Below, piece after piece: positions 47,470-56,184 of a stretch of DNA of 64,000 nt. The first letter of the stretch is position 1. The number at the start of each line of letters is the position of its first letter. The notes below the pieces were generated by a model that saw nothing but the letters and a program-made list of their open reading frames with translations, was not told where the DNA came from and did not search any database. Origin of the DNA: Enterobacter asburiae (lineage in GTDB: Bacteria > Pseudomonadota > Gammaproteobacteria > Enterobacterales > Enterobacteriaceae). The stretch covers positions 1 through 64,000 of the forward strand of contig NZ_VRKN01000014.1 of NCBI RefSeq assembly GCF_008080435.1, in the 5' to 3' direction. Made by a program: the position numbers and the translations under genes.

Positions 47470-47863
47470 CGCGCGATATTTGCTGGTTTGCTCAGCGCTG
47501 CTATTGACCGGCATGCGCGATCCGTTTTGCCCGCCGGACGATCCCTGCGCTATTGGCGAGCTGGCGCAGTGGCACTATCGCGGCATGGTGGGAGGACAGA
47601 ATGCTATCGGCATTTTACAGGATGGGCAAAAGCGCTGGTACCGGCTGAAAACGCATGAGCGCTTTCCGGCAGGCTGGACGATAACAGCCATCAATGAAAC
47701 GGAACTGGTTGTTGATGTGGGTGACACATGTGAACCAGGAAAATGGACGTGGCAACGAGAAGGAACGGACAAGAATGAATTTACGGGTAATGCTGTGGCT
47801 GCTGGCGTTCAGCCATCCGCTGTGGGCCGCCGCGCCAAAGCCGGTCACGCTGGTGGTGGATGA
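47459..47863 (+). CDS. hofP: DNA utilisation protein HofP (PilP-like)
   Basis: A 134-residue exported protein. The N-terminal hydrophobic stretch RYLLVCSALLLTG is followed by the family's MRDPFCPPDDPC and WHYRGMVGG. The length equals E. coli HofP. PilP proteins bridge the PilN-PilO complex and the secretin. Its last 30 codons overlap the beginning of hofQ in another frame, an 89-base overlap; my recollection of K-12 is that hofP is similarly long and also ends in a Gly-rich stretch. Confidence 0.82.
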   Translation: MRNSARYLLVCSALLLTGMRDPFCPPDDPCAIGELAQWHYRGMVGGQNAIGILQDGQKRWYRLKTHERFPAGWTITAINETELVVDVGDTCEPGKWTWQREGTDKNEFTGNAVAAGVQPSAVGRRAKAGHAGGG

Positions 47864-49013
47864 TGTTCCTGTGGTCCAGTTGCTGCAGAGCCTGGTCACA
47901 CAGGAGAGCCGTAATCTGGTGATATCGCCTGATGTCGGCGGCACGCTTTCACTTAACCTGACGCGCGTCCCCTGGCGGCAAGCGTTACAGACGGTTGTCA
48001 CCAGCGCTGGCCTCGTTTTGCGAGAGGAGGGCGGCATTTTTTACGTGCATACCGCAGCCTGGCAGCGTGAACAGCAGGAACGTTCAGAACAGGAGCGGGC
48101 GCGTCGACAGCTTGATGCGCCGCTGGTGTCTCACAGCATCCCTTTTTCCTATGCCGATGCTGGAGAGCTGCAAAAAGCCGCGGAAAAACTCCTGAGCCCG
48201 AAGGGGAGTTTATCTGTCGACAAACGTACCAACCGGCTGCTAATTCGGGATAACCAGACGGTGGTGGATACCCTGCTGCGTTGGGCCGCTCAGATGGATA
48301 TTCCCGTCGAACAGGTCGAGCTGGCGGCGCATATTGTGACCATTAATGAAAAAAGTCTGCGTGAGCTGGGAGTGAAGTGGAATCTCGCCGACGCCACCGA
48401 CGCGGGTAAGGTTGGTCAGCTCACCACGCTTGGCAGCGATCTTTCCGTCGCCAGCGCCACCAGCCACGTCGGTTTTAACATCGGACGAATCAATGGTCGG
48501 CTGCTGGATCTTGAGCTCTCTGCGCTGGAGCAAAAACAGCAGGTCGATATCATCGCCAGCCCGCGGCTGCTGGCCTCGCATATGCAACCGGCCAGCATCA
48601 AGCAGGGGAGTGAAATTCCGTATCAGGTCTCAAGCGGTGAAAGCGGCGCCACCTCCGTTGAGTTTAAGGAGGCGGTATTAGGGATGGAGGTCACGCCGGT
48701 GGTATTACCGGGGGGACGCGTGCGCCTGAAATTGCACATCAGTGAAAATATGCCGGGACAGGTTCTGCAGCAGGCTGACGGTGAAACGCTGGCTATCGAC
48801 AAACAAGAGATAGAAACCCAGGTGGAGGTAAAAAGTGGAGAAACGCTGGCGTTGGGCGGAATTTTTTCGCAGAAGAACAAAACCGGCAGTGACAGTGTGC
48901 CGGGGCTGGGAAAAATCCCCTGGCTTGGGCAGCTTTTTCGCCACGATGGGAAGGATAATGAACGGCGCGAGTTAGTGGTGTTTATTACACCACGCCTGGT
49001 CGGTATTCGCTGA
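47775..49013 (+). CDS. hofQ: DNA transport outer-membrane secretin HofQ
   Basis: A 412-residue secretin of the PilQ/HofQ type that would form an outer-membrane channel. A signal peptide (about 1-20, ending WAAA) is followed by an STN/N0-like domain and the secretin core. The core shows VGFNIGRINGRLLDLELSAL, the GSEIPYQVSS gate region and ELVVFITPRLV at the C-terminus. The ATG at 47775 gives the E. coli length; the open frame extends upstream to 47694. It is the last gene of hofMNOPQ. Confidence 0.92.
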   Translation: MNLRVMLWLLAFSHPLWAAAPKPVTLVVDDVPVVQLLQSLVTQESRNLVISPDVGGTLSLNLTRVPWRQALQTVVTSAGLVLREEGGIFYVHTAAWQREQQERSEQERARRQLDAPLVSHSIPFSYADAGELQKAAEKLLSPKGSLSVDKRTNRLLIRDNQTVVDTLLRWAAQMDIPVEQVELAAHIVTINEKSLRELGVKWNLADATDAGKVGQLTTLGSDLSVASATSHVGFNIGRINGRLLDLELSALEQKQQVDIIASPRLLASHMQPASIKQGSEIPYQVSSGESGATSVEFKEAVLGMEVTPVVLPGGRVRLKLHISENMPGQVLQQADGETLAIDKQEIETQVEVKSGETLALGGIFSQKNKTGSDSVPGLGKIPWLGQLFRHDGKDNERRELVVFITPRLVGIR

Positions 49014-49299
49014 CGGGTAACGATCCCCGCAATGATTTTGCATTCAGTTTGTTGCAGATGTTTGACGTGGGGCATGAATTAGCATACAAGGAGTACCGAT
49101 TTGAGTTGGACTTACGTCTTATTACCTTATGCGCCCGACGCGGTGATTTAATCAGTTGCCAAACAAGCCGGAGTATTGAGATAATTTTTAGTCTGACTCT
49201 CGCTCTATTGCATATGAGGTTTCAGTTCATGTCCTGCTACGCTGAGTGTCTGCGCAGCGGGGATTACCATTAACGAATAGTCTTAGTAGTACCGATAAA
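49014..49299 (+). other. Untranslated region between hofQ and aroK
   Basis: These 286 bases contain no convincing gene. A 74-codon frame at 49049-49273 lacks a clear ribosome binding site and resembles nothing I know. The aroK promoter and a long leader are expected here. I see no clear intrinsic terminator for hofQ. Confidence 0.5.
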
Positions 49300-49821
49300 A
49301 TGGCAGAGAAACGCAATATCTTTCTGGTTGGGCCTATGGGTGCCGGCAAAAGCACTATTGGGCGTCAGTTAGCTCAACAACTCAATATGGAATTTTACGA
49401 TTCTGATCAAGAGATTGAGAAACGAACCGGAGCTGATGTGGGCTGGGTTTTCGACGTAGAAGGCGAAGAAGGTTTCCGTGACCGAGAAGAAAAAGTGATC
49501 AACGAACTCACGGAAAAACAGGGCATCGTTCTGGCAACAGGCGGCGGCTCTGTGAAATCTCGCGAAACCCGCAACCGTCTCTCCGCCCGTGGCGTAGTGG
49601 TCTATCTTGAGACGACCATCGAGAAACAGCTGGCACGTACGCAGCGCGATAAAAAGCGCCCGCTGCTGCAGGTTGAAACGCCACCACGCGAAGTTCTGGA
49701 AGCGTTGGCCGATGAACGCAATCCGCTGTATGAAGAGATTGCCGATGTGACCATTCGTACTGACGACCAGAGCGCTAAAGTGGTTGCAAACCAGATTATT
49801 CATATGCTGGAAAGCAACTGA
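49300..49821 (+). CDS. aroK: Shikimate kinase 1
   Basis: A 173-residue kinase that phosphorylates shikimate at O3 in aromatic amino acid synthesis. Walker [10 protein letters not shown] is at residues 11-19, the shikimate-binding [11 protein letters not shown] at about 34-44, and the lid is rich in Arg/Lys. The start at 49300 gives MAEKRN and the E. coli length; the frame upstream to 49246 is probably untranslated. It heads the aroK-aroB-damX-dam-rpe-gph-trpS run. Confidence 0.97.
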   Translation: MAEKRNIFLVGPMGAGKSTIGRQLAQQLNMEFYDSDQEIEKRTGADVGWVFDVEGEEGFRDREEKVINELTEKQGIVLATGGGSVKSRETRNRLSARGVVVYLETTIEKQLARTQRDKKRPLLQVETPPREVLEALADERNPLYEEIADVTIRTDDQSAKVVANQIIHMLESN

Positions 49822-49878
49822 TTCTGGCTTTATATACACTCGCCTGCGGGTAAAAGCATTAAAGGTGGATGTCGCGTC

Positions 49879-50967
49879 ATGGAGAGGATTACAGTTACTC
49901 TCGGGGAACGTAGTTACCCTATCACCATCGCGGCTGGTTTGTTTAACGACCCAGCTTCCTTTTTACCACTGAAAGCGGGTGATCAGGCGATGCTGGTCAC
50001 CAATGAGACGCTGGCTCCGCTTTATCTCGACCGTGTACGCCACCTGCTTGAGCAGGCGGGCGTAAAAGTCGACAGTGTGATTCTCCCCGATGGCGAGCAG
50101 TATAAAAGCCTGACGGTACTGGATACCGTCTTTACCGCATTGCTGCAAAAACCGCACGGTCGCGATACAACACTGCTTGCCCTGGGCGGCGGTGTTGTGG
50201 GCGATCTGACCGGCTTTGCGGCCGCAAGCTATCAACGTGGCGTCCGTTTTATTCAAATCCCGACCACGTTGCTGTCCCAGGTCGACTCCTCTGTGGGTGG
50301 CAAAACGGCAGTCAACCATCCGCTCGGCAAAAACATGATTGGCGCGTTCTACCAGCCCGCATCGGTGGTGGTGGATCTCGACTGTCTGAAAACCCTGCCG
50401 AAGCGCGAACTGGCCTCTGGTCTGGCGGAAGTGATCAAATACGGCATTATTCTGGATGGCGAGTTCTTTAGCTGGCTTGAAGAGAATATGGATGCGCTGC
50501 TGTGCCTGGATGAGGCTAAACTGGCATACTGCATTCGTCGTTGTTGTGAGCTGAAAGCAGAAGTTGTCGCAGCAGACGAGCGTGAAACGGGCTTACGTGC
50601 TTTACTGAATCTGGGGCATACGTTTGGTCACGCGATTGAAGCCGAAATGGGTTACGGTAACTGGCTGCACGGTGAAGCCGTTGCGGCCGGAATGGTAATG
50701 GCTGCCCGCACCTCAGAACGTCTCGGGCAGTTCACACCGGAAGAGACGGCACGCATCATTGCGCTGCTTGAACGTGCAGGTTTGCCGGTGACCGGACCGC
50801 AGGAGATGTCGGCGCAAGCGTATTTACCCCACATGATGCGCGATAAAAAAGTATTGGCAGGTGAGATGCGTCTTGTACTCCCGCTTGCAATAGGGAAGAG
50901 TGAAGTGCGCGGCGGAGTGCCGCACGATGTCGTTCTTGGCGCTATCGCTGATTGTCAGCAGGCGTAA
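49879..50967 (+). CDS. aroB: 3-dehydroquinate synthase
   Basis: A 362-residue NAD- and metal-dependent enzyme that converts DAHP to 3-dehydroquinate, the second step of the shikimate pathway. The Rossmann motif is [14 protein letters not shown] (about 101-114), and the metal-binding [12 protein letters not shown] and NWLHGEAVA histidines lie in the C-terminal half. The length equals the E. coli enzyme. It follows aroK after 57 bases. Confidence 0.97.
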   Translation: MERITVTLGERSYPITIAAGLFNDPASFLPLKAGDQAMLVTNETLAPLYLDRVRHLLEQAGVKVDSVILPDGEQYKSLTVLDTVFTALLQKPHGRDTTLLALGGGVVGDLTGFAAASYQRGVRFIQIPTTLLSQVDSSVGGKTAVNHPLGKNMIGAFYQPASVVVDLDCLKTLPKRELASGLAEVIKYGIILDGEFFSWLEENMDALLCLDEAKLAYCIRRCCELKAEVVAADERETGLRALLNLGHTFGHAIEAEMGYGNWLHGEAVAAGMVMAARTSERLGQFTPEETARIIALLERAGLPVTGPQEMSAQAYLPHMMRDKKVLAGEMRLVLPLAIGKSEVRGGVPHDVVLGAIADCQQA

Positions 50968-51059
50968 CAACTAGAAAGGTCAGGCCACTGTCGCAGGTGG
51001 TCGTTTAGCTTCAGGTGAAATGCAAAGTCGTTAGCATAAGCCTTTGAGTGGGGTGTTAA

Positions 51060-52376
51060 ATGGATGAATTCAAACCAGAAGACGAGCTGAAACCCGATCC
51101 CAGCGATCGTCGCACTGGTCGTTCTCGTCAATCTTCAGAACGTGATAACGAGCCGCAGATCAACTTTGACGATGTTGATCTGGATGCAGACGATCGTCGC
51201 CCTTCGCGCAGCCGCAACGCGCACGAAGAGCGAGCAGAAGAGGATTATGAGTCCGAAGAAGATTCAATGGACGAACAGCCTGTAGAGCGTCGCCCGCGTA
51301 AACGTAAAAAAGCCGCTGCGCCGAAACCGGCTTCCCGCCAGTACATTATGATGGGCCTTGGCGTTCTGGTGCTTGTGCTGCTGATTGTCGGCATTGGCTC
51401 CGCGCTTAAAGCACCGTCAACGAACTCAACCGAGCAAACTGCTTCCGCTGAGAAGAGCATCAACCTGTCCGGTAACGATGCGACCAATCAGGCGAATGGC
51501 GCACAGCCTGCACCGGGTGCGACGTCCGCAGAGCAGACCGCAGGTAACACCACAGCGCCGCAGGATGTTTCTCTGCCGCCCGTTTCTTCAACCCCTGCTC
51601 AGGGTCAGGCACCTGCTACGTCTGAAGGCCAGCAGCGCGTAGAAGTTCAGGGAGACCTGAACAATGCGCTGACGCAGCCGCAGAACCAGCAGCAGGTTGA
51701 TAACGTCGTGGTTAACTCCACGCTGCCAACTGAGCCGGCAACCGTTGCACCGGTTCGCGGTGGTAACGCTCAGCCACAAACGGCTGTGACGGAAACCAAA
51801 CCGCGCCAGACGCAAACTGCAACACGTCCTGAACGTAAGCAGGCGGTGATTGAGCCTAAGCGTGAAACCAAACCTCAGGCAGTCGTCAAAGCGCCTGAAG
51901 TGAAAGCCGTACCGGCACAGCCGAAACACACCGAAACGGCTGCGGTGAGCGAGCCCGCTAAAGCGCCAGTCACGCAGACTGCGCCAAAAGCAACGGCGAC
52001 CACAACGGCACCGGCTGCCACAGCTGCACCTGCAGCAACGGCTCCAGCAGCCACGGCAACAGCCTCCAGCAGCGCCGCAGGCAAAACTGCAGGTAACGTT
52101 GGCTCGCTGAAGTCTGCGCCATCCAGCAACTACACGCTGCAGCTGAGCAGTTCGTCTAACTATGACAACCTCAACAGCTGGGCGAAGAAATCAAATCTGA
52201 AAAACTATGTTGTTTATCAGACGACCCGTAACGGTCAACCGTGGTATGTGCTGGTCAGCGGTGTTTATACGTCCAAAGATGAAGCGAAACGTGCCGTGGC
52301 GGCACTGCCAGCTGATGTTCAGGCAAAAAATCCCTGGGCGAAGCCGATTCATCAGGTTCAGGCCGATCTGAAGTAA
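51060..52376 (+). CDS. damX: Cell division protein DamX (SPOR domain)
   Basis: A 438-residue bitopic inner-membrane protein. A charged cytosolic N-terminus rich in Asp, Glu and Arg is followed by a membrane segment (about 95-116), a long Pro/Ala/Thr/Gln-rich periplasmic linker and the C-terminal SPOR domain (about 353-438, [14 protein letters not shown] to WYVLVSGVY). SPOR domains bind denuded septal glycan. The linker has an Ala-Thr-Pro stretch (about 318-350) that makes it ten residues longer than my memory of E. coli DamX. Confidence 0.95.
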   Translation: MDEFKPEDELKPDPSDRRTGRSRQSSERDNEPQINFDDVDLDADDRRPSRSRNAHEERAEEDYESEEDSMDEQPVERRPRKRKKAAAPKPASRQYIMMGLGVLVLVLLIVGIGSALKAPSTNSTEQTASAEKSINLSGNDATNQANGAQPAPGATSAEQTAGNTTAPQDVSLPPVSSTPAQGQAPATSEGQQRVEVQGDLNNALTQPQNQQQVDNVVVNSTLPTEPATVAPVRGGNAQPQTAVTETKPRQTQTATRPERKQAVIEPKRETKPQAVVKAPEVKAVPAQPKHTETAAVSEPAKAPVTQTAPKATATTTAPAATAAPAATAPAATATASSSAAGKTAGNVGSLKSAPSSNYTLQLSSSSNYDNLNSWAKKSNLKNYVVYQTTRNGQPWYVLVSGVYTSKDEAKRAVAALPADVQAKNPWAKPIHQVQADLK

Positions 52377-52443
52377 TGTTTAAAGCGCAGGATGCTGTCG
52401 GAGCTTTCTCCACAGCCGGAGAAGGTGTAATCAGTTAGTCAGC

Positions 52444-53256
52444 ATGAAAAAAAATCGCGCTTTTCTGAAATGGGCAGGGGGGAAATACCCCCTGCTCGAT
52501 GATATTAAAAAGCACCTGCCTAAAGGCGAGTGTCTTATCGAGCCTTTCGTGGGTGCGGGATCGGTGTTCCTCAACACCGATTTTTCTCGTTATATCCTGG
52601 CGGATATCAACAACGACCTTATCAGCCTCTATAACATCGTTAAGCTGCGTACCGAAGAGTATGTCGCAGAGGCGCGCAAACTGTTTACGCCGGAGAATAA
52701 TCACCCGGACGTTTACTACCAGTTCCGCACTGAGTTTAATCAGAGCAAGGATCCGTTCCGCAGAGCGCTACTGTTTCTCTATCTCAACCGCCATGGTTAC
52801 AACGGCCTGTGCCGGTATAACCTGCGCGGGGAATTTAACGTGCCGTTTGGTCGCTATAAGCGCCCGTATTTCCCGCAGGACGAGCTGTATCACTTTGCCG
52901 AAAAAGCGCAGAACGCAGAGTTTCATTGCCTCTCCTATGAAGAGTGTATGGAACTGGCAGGCGTAAACTCGGTGGTCTACTGTGACCCGCCTTACGCCCC
53001 CTTGTCTGCAACGGCGAATTTCACCGCTTATCACACCAACAGCTTCAGCCCGGCTGAACAGGCTCGTCTGGCGGAGATGGCGGAAAAGCTGGTCAGCAAA
53101 AGAATTCCGGTGTTAATTTCGAATCACGATACCCCTGATACGCGCGAATGGTACAAAGCCGCGAAGCATTTTCAGGTCAAAGTGCGGCGTAGCATTAGCA
53201 GCAACGGCGGCACACGTAAAAAGGTGGACGAACTTCTGGCTCTTTATCGCCCCTGA
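52444..53256 (+). CDS. dam: DNA adenine methyltransferase Dam
   Basis: A 270-residue methyltransferase that methylates adenine in GATC, guiding mismatch repair, replication timing and gene control. FxGxG-type motif I (EPFVGAGSVF, residues 33-42) and catalytic motif IV DPPY (about 181-184) are present. It ends eight residues before the E. coli protein (no GVVSPAKK-like tail), which should not affect the core. A small hairpin lies just before the start. It shares the operon with damX and rpe. Confidence 0.97.
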   Translation: MKKNRAFLKWAGGKYPLLDDIKKHLPKGECLIEPFVGAGSVFLNTDFSRYILADINNDLISLYNIVKLRTEEYVAEARKLFTPENNHPDVYYQFRTEFNQSKDPFRRALLFLYLNRHGYNGLCRYNLRGEFNVPFGRYKRPYFPQDELYHFAEKAQNAEFHCLSYEECMELAGVNSVVYCDPPYAPLSATANFTAYHTNSFSPAEQARLAEMAEKLVSKRIPVLISNHDTPDTREWYKAAKHFQVKVRRSISSNGGTRKKVDELLALYRP

Positions 53257-53297
53257 GCCGTTTTGCCCGCCGGTAAACACATTTCAAGGAGAAGCGG

Positions 53298-53975
53298 ATG
53301 AAACAGTTTTTGATTGCTCCCTCAATTCTGTCGGCCGATTTTGCCCGCCTGGGTGAAGACACCGCCAAAGCTCTCGCGGCTGGCGCAGATGTCGTCCATT
53401 TCGACGTTATGGACAACCACTACGTCCCGAATCTGACCATTGGCCCAATGGTGCTCAAGGCATTACGTAACTATGGCATTACCGCACCGATTGACGTTCA
53501 CCTGATGGTGAAACCTGTTGATCGCATCGTGCCTGACTTCGCCGCAGCGGGTGCCAGCATCATCACTTTCCATCCGGAAGCCTCTGAACACGTGGACCGC
53601 ACGCTGCAGCTGATCAAAGAGAACGGCTGTAAGGCGGGGCTGGTGTTTAACCCGGCCACGCCGCTGAGCTATCTCGACTATGTCATGGACAAGCTGGACG
53701 TGATCCTGCTGATGTCCGTTAACCCGGGCTTTGGCGGTCAGTCGTTTATCCCCCACACGCTGGATAAGCTGCGTGAAGTGCGCCGTCGTATTGATGAGTC
53801 AGGTTACGATATTCGTCTGGAAGTGGACGGCGGTGTGAAAGTGAATAACATTGGTGAAATTGCGGCAGCGGGTGCGGATATGTTCGTTGCCGGTTCGGCA
53901 ATTTTCGACCAACCGGATTACAAAAAAGTCATTGATGAAATGCGCCGCGAGCTGGCGAAGGTAAGTCATGGATAA
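53298..53975 (+). CDS. rpe: Ribulose-phosphate 3-epimerase
   Basis: A 225-residue TIM-barrel enzyme that interconverts ribulose-5-phosphate and xylulose-5-phosphate in the pentose phosphate and related pathways. [17 protein letters not shown] (about 34-50) and [15 protein letters not shown] (about 138-152) carry the conserved acids and phosphate-binding residues. It has the E. coli length. AAGGAG precedes the start. Its stop overlaps the gph start by eight bases. Confidence 0.97.
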   Translation: MKQFLIAPSILSADFARLGEDTAKALAAGADVVHFDVMDNHYVPNLTIGPMVLKALRNYGITAPIDVHLMVKPVDRIVPDFAAAGASIITFHPEASEHVDRTLQLIKENGCKAGLVFNPATPLSYLDYVMDKLDVILLMSVNPGFGGQSFIPHTLDKLREVRRRIDESGYDIRLEVDGGVKVNNIGEIAAAGADMFVAGSAIFDQPDYKKVIDEMRRELAKVSHG

Positions 53976-54729
53976 ATTGCAGGCAATTCGGGGTGTGGCA
54001 TTCGACCTCGACGGCACGCTGGTCGACAGCGCGCCGGGCTTAACGAGCGCCGTAGACCAGGCGCTGTACGCACTTGAACTCCCCGTTGCGGGTGAAGAGC
54101 GCGTGGTAACGTGGATTGGCAACGGTGCCGATGTCCTGATGGAACGTGCGTTGACGTGGGCTCGCCAGGAGCGCGCGTCGCAGCGTTCCGCGCAGGGTAA
54201 ACCGAGCGTTGACCACGCTGACATCCCTAAGGATGAGCAACTGCGTATTCTGCGCAAACTGTTCGATCGTTTCTACGAAGAGATCGTCGAGGAGGGCAGT
54301 TTCCTGTTCCCGGACGTTCAGGAAACGCTGAGCGCGCTGCACGCGAAGGGCATCCTGCTGGGGCTGGTCACGAACAAACCAACCCCATTCGTTGCGCCTC
54401 TGCTGGAAGCGCTGGATATCGCGAAGTATTTCTCCGTGATTGTGGGCGGCGATGACGTGCAGAACAAAAAGCCGCATCCGGAACCGCTGTTGCTGGTGGC
54501 AGGAAAATTATCCTTAACGCCTGCGGAGCTGCTCTTTGTCGGGGATTCGCGCAATGATATTCTGGCTGCCCGTGCGGCAGGGTGTCCTTCCGTCGGTTTA
54601 ACCTATGGCTACAACTACGGTGAGGCCATCACGCTAAGTGAGCCGGATGTGGTCTTCGACCACTTCAAAGATTTGTTGCCCGCACTCGGGCTTTCGTACA
54701 GTGAACATCAGGAATTGAATAATGACTAA
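53968..54729 (+). CDS. gph: Phosphoglycolate phosphatase
   Basis: A 253-residue HAD phosphatase that removes phosphate from 2-phosphoglycolate, a product of DNA repair of 3'-phosphoglycolate ends. Motif I is [10 protein letters not shown] (residues 11-20), motif II is LVTNKPTP, and motifs III/IV are KKPHPEPLL and VGDSRND. It overlaps rpe and trpS by eight bases each, which suggests tight translational coupling of the three genes. Confidence 0.95.
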   Translation: MDKLQAIRGVAFDLDGTLVDSAPGLTSAVDQALYALELPVAGEERVVTWIGNGADVLMERALTWARQERASQRSAQGKPSVDHADIPKDEQLRILRKLFDRFYEEIVEEGSFLFPDVQETLSALHAKGILLGLVTNKPTPFVAPLLEALDIAKYFSVIVGGDDVQNKKPHPEPLLLVAGKLSLTPAELLFVGDSRNDILAARAAGCPSVGLTYGYNYGEAITLSEPDVVFDHFKDLLPALGLSYSEHQELNND

Positions 54730-55726
54730 GCCCATCGTTTTTAGTGGCGCACAGCCTTCAGGTGAATTGACCATTGGTAACTACATGGGTGCGTTACGTC
54801 AGTGGGTCAGCATGCAGGATGACTACCATTGCATTTACTGCATCGTCGATCTCCACGCGATTACCGCGCGTCAGGATCCTGAGAAGCTGCGTAAAGCCAC
54901 CCTGGATACCCTGGCGCTGTACCTGGCCTGCGGCATCGATCCTGAGAAAAGCACCATTTTCGTTCAGTCTCACGTGCCAGAGCACGCGCAGCTGGGCTGG
55001 GCGCTGAACTGCTACACCTATTTCGGCGAGCTGAGCCGCATGACCCAGTTCAAGGATAAATCCGCGCGCTACTCTGAAAACATCAACGCCGGTCTGTTCG
55101 ACTATCCGGTGCTGATGGCGGCAGACATCCTGCTGTATCAAACCAATCAGGTGCCGGTGGGTGAAGACCAGAAGCAGCACCTGGAGCTGAGCCGCGACAT
55201 CGCCCAGCGCTTTAACGCTATTTACGGCGATGTGTTTAAAGTGCCAGAGCCGTTTATTCCGAAATCCGGCGCGCGCGTGATGTCGCTGCTGGAGCCGACC
55301 AAAAAGATGTCCAAGTCTGACGATAACCGCAACAACGTTATCGGTCTGCTGGAAGATCCGAAATCCGTTGTCAAAAAGCTCAAGCGCGCAGTCACCGACT
55401 CCGACGAGCCGCCTGTTGTGCGCTACGATGTGCAGAACAAAGCGGGCGTCTCCAACCTGCTGGATATCCTCTCCGGCGTGACCGGCCAGAGCATTTCTGA
55501 GCTGGAACAGCACTTCGAAGGCAAGATGTACGGCCACCTGAAAGGTGAAGTGGCAGACGCCGTTTCCGGGATGCTGACCGAGCTGCAGGAGCGCTATAAC
55601 CGCTATCGCAACGACGAAGCTTTCCTGCAGAAGGTGATGAAAGACGGCGCGGAAAAAGCCAGCGCGCGCGCGTCCGAAACCCTGAAAGCGGTGTATGAAG
55701 CGATCGGGTTTGTTGCGAAGCCGTAG
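54722..55726 (+). CDS. trpS: Tryptophanyl-tRNA synthetase
   Basis: A 334-residue class I synthetase that charges tRNA-Trp. The HIGH-like motif is TIGN (within [13 protein letters not shown], about 13-25) and KMSKS is at about 195-199. The length equals the E. coli enzyme. It is last in the aroK operon and is followed within ten bases by a clear terminator. In K-12 this gene also closes the dam operon. Confidence 0.97.
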   Translation: MTKPIVFSGAQPSGELTIGNYMGALRQWVSMQDDYHCIYCIVDLHAITARQDPEKLRKATLDTLALYLACGIDPEKSTIFVQSHVPEHAQLGWALNCYTYFGELSRMTQFKDKSARYSENINAGLFDYPVLMAADILLYQTNQVPVGEDQKQHLELSRDIAQRFNAIYGDVFKVPEPFIPKSGARVMSLLEPTKKMSKSDDNRNNVIGLLEDPKSVVKKLKRAVTDSDEPPVVRYDVQNKAGVSNLLDILSGVTGQSISELEQHFEGKMYGHLKGEVADAVSGMLTELQERYNRYRNDEAFLQKVMKDGAEKASARASETLKAVYEAIGFVAKP

Positions 55727-55734
55727 GTAAAAGC

Positions 55735-55760
55735 AAAACGGTAACCATGTTACCGTTTTT
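55735..55760 (+). terminator. Intrinsic terminator after trpS
   Basis: AAAACGGTAA and TTACCGTTTT form a 10-bp stem with a CCATG loop, followed by T. It begins nine bases after the trpS stop. Confidence 0.9.
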
Positions 55761-55767
55761 AGGGTTT

Positions 55768-55816
55768 GTTCCCTCTCCCCGTGGGAGAGGGTCAGGGTGA
55801 GGGCATCAGGCCGCAC
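55768..55816. repeat. CCCTCACCCC-family repeat between trpS and yhfL
   Basis: TTCCCTCTCCCCGTGGGAG, AGGGTCAGGGTGAGGG and CATCAGGCCGCAC form a full unit in the same orientation as the copy after glpR. It is sandwiched between two terminator hairpins of converging genes. Confidence 0.78.
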
Positions 55817-55827
55817 TTCCCTAAACT

Positions 55828-55855
55828 AAAAAACCGGGAAGCCCCGGTTTTTTTT
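55828..55855. terminator. Terminator between yhfL and trpS
   Basis: AAAAAACCGGG and CCCGGTTTTTTTT pair around a four-base AAGC loop. It lies 15 bases after the yhfL stop, with A and T runs that allow termination in either direction. Confidence 0.87.
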
Positions 55856-55870
55856 ACGCCTGAAAAACGC

Positions 55871-56041
55871 TTACTGCTGCGCCGCCGGGCCGCAACCGCC
55901 GATGATCTTCGAAATGGAGATCGCCGGGTGCAGCAGGTAATCGTAGCTGCAGTTATTTTTGGTGTTCTGTACGTGACCGGTGCAGGCAGTCAGAGTCGAT
56001 AACAGGCCAACCAGAACGGCGGCTTTTGCCAGTTTGAACAT
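55871..56041 (-). CDS. yhfL: Small lipoprotein YhfL
   Basis: A 56-residue lipoprotein precursor. A hydrophobic signal ends in the lipobox LTAC with Cys20 as the lipid site, and CSYDYLLHPAISISKIIGGCGP near the C-terminus matches E. coli YhfL closely. Its function is unknown. The preferred ATG at 56041 has AAGGA at six bases; an ATG at 56047 would sit on top of that site. It lies 143 bases downstream of cysG on the same strand. Confidence 0.9.
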   Translation of the reverse strand: MFKLAKAAVLVGLLSTLTACTGHVQNTKNNCSYDYLLHPAISISKIIGGCGPAAQQ

Positions 56042-56184
56042 ACGCATTCCTTGTCTTAAAAACGAAAATTGGATGTAACTCAAGGGAATAAAGGGAAAAT
56101 TTCCACTTCGGGGCGGTATGTTATCGACAGCGGTAAGAGGGGAGTAGTCCGCTTAAGGACTACTCTGGAAAGGAATAATATGCG

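Noticed and set aside
49049-49273. A 74-codon frame in the hofQ-aroK gap
   Set aside because: It has no convincing ribosome binding site or similarity that I recognise. It does not look like an attenuator peptide: there is no run of Phe, Tyr or Trp codons and no paired terminator hairpin.
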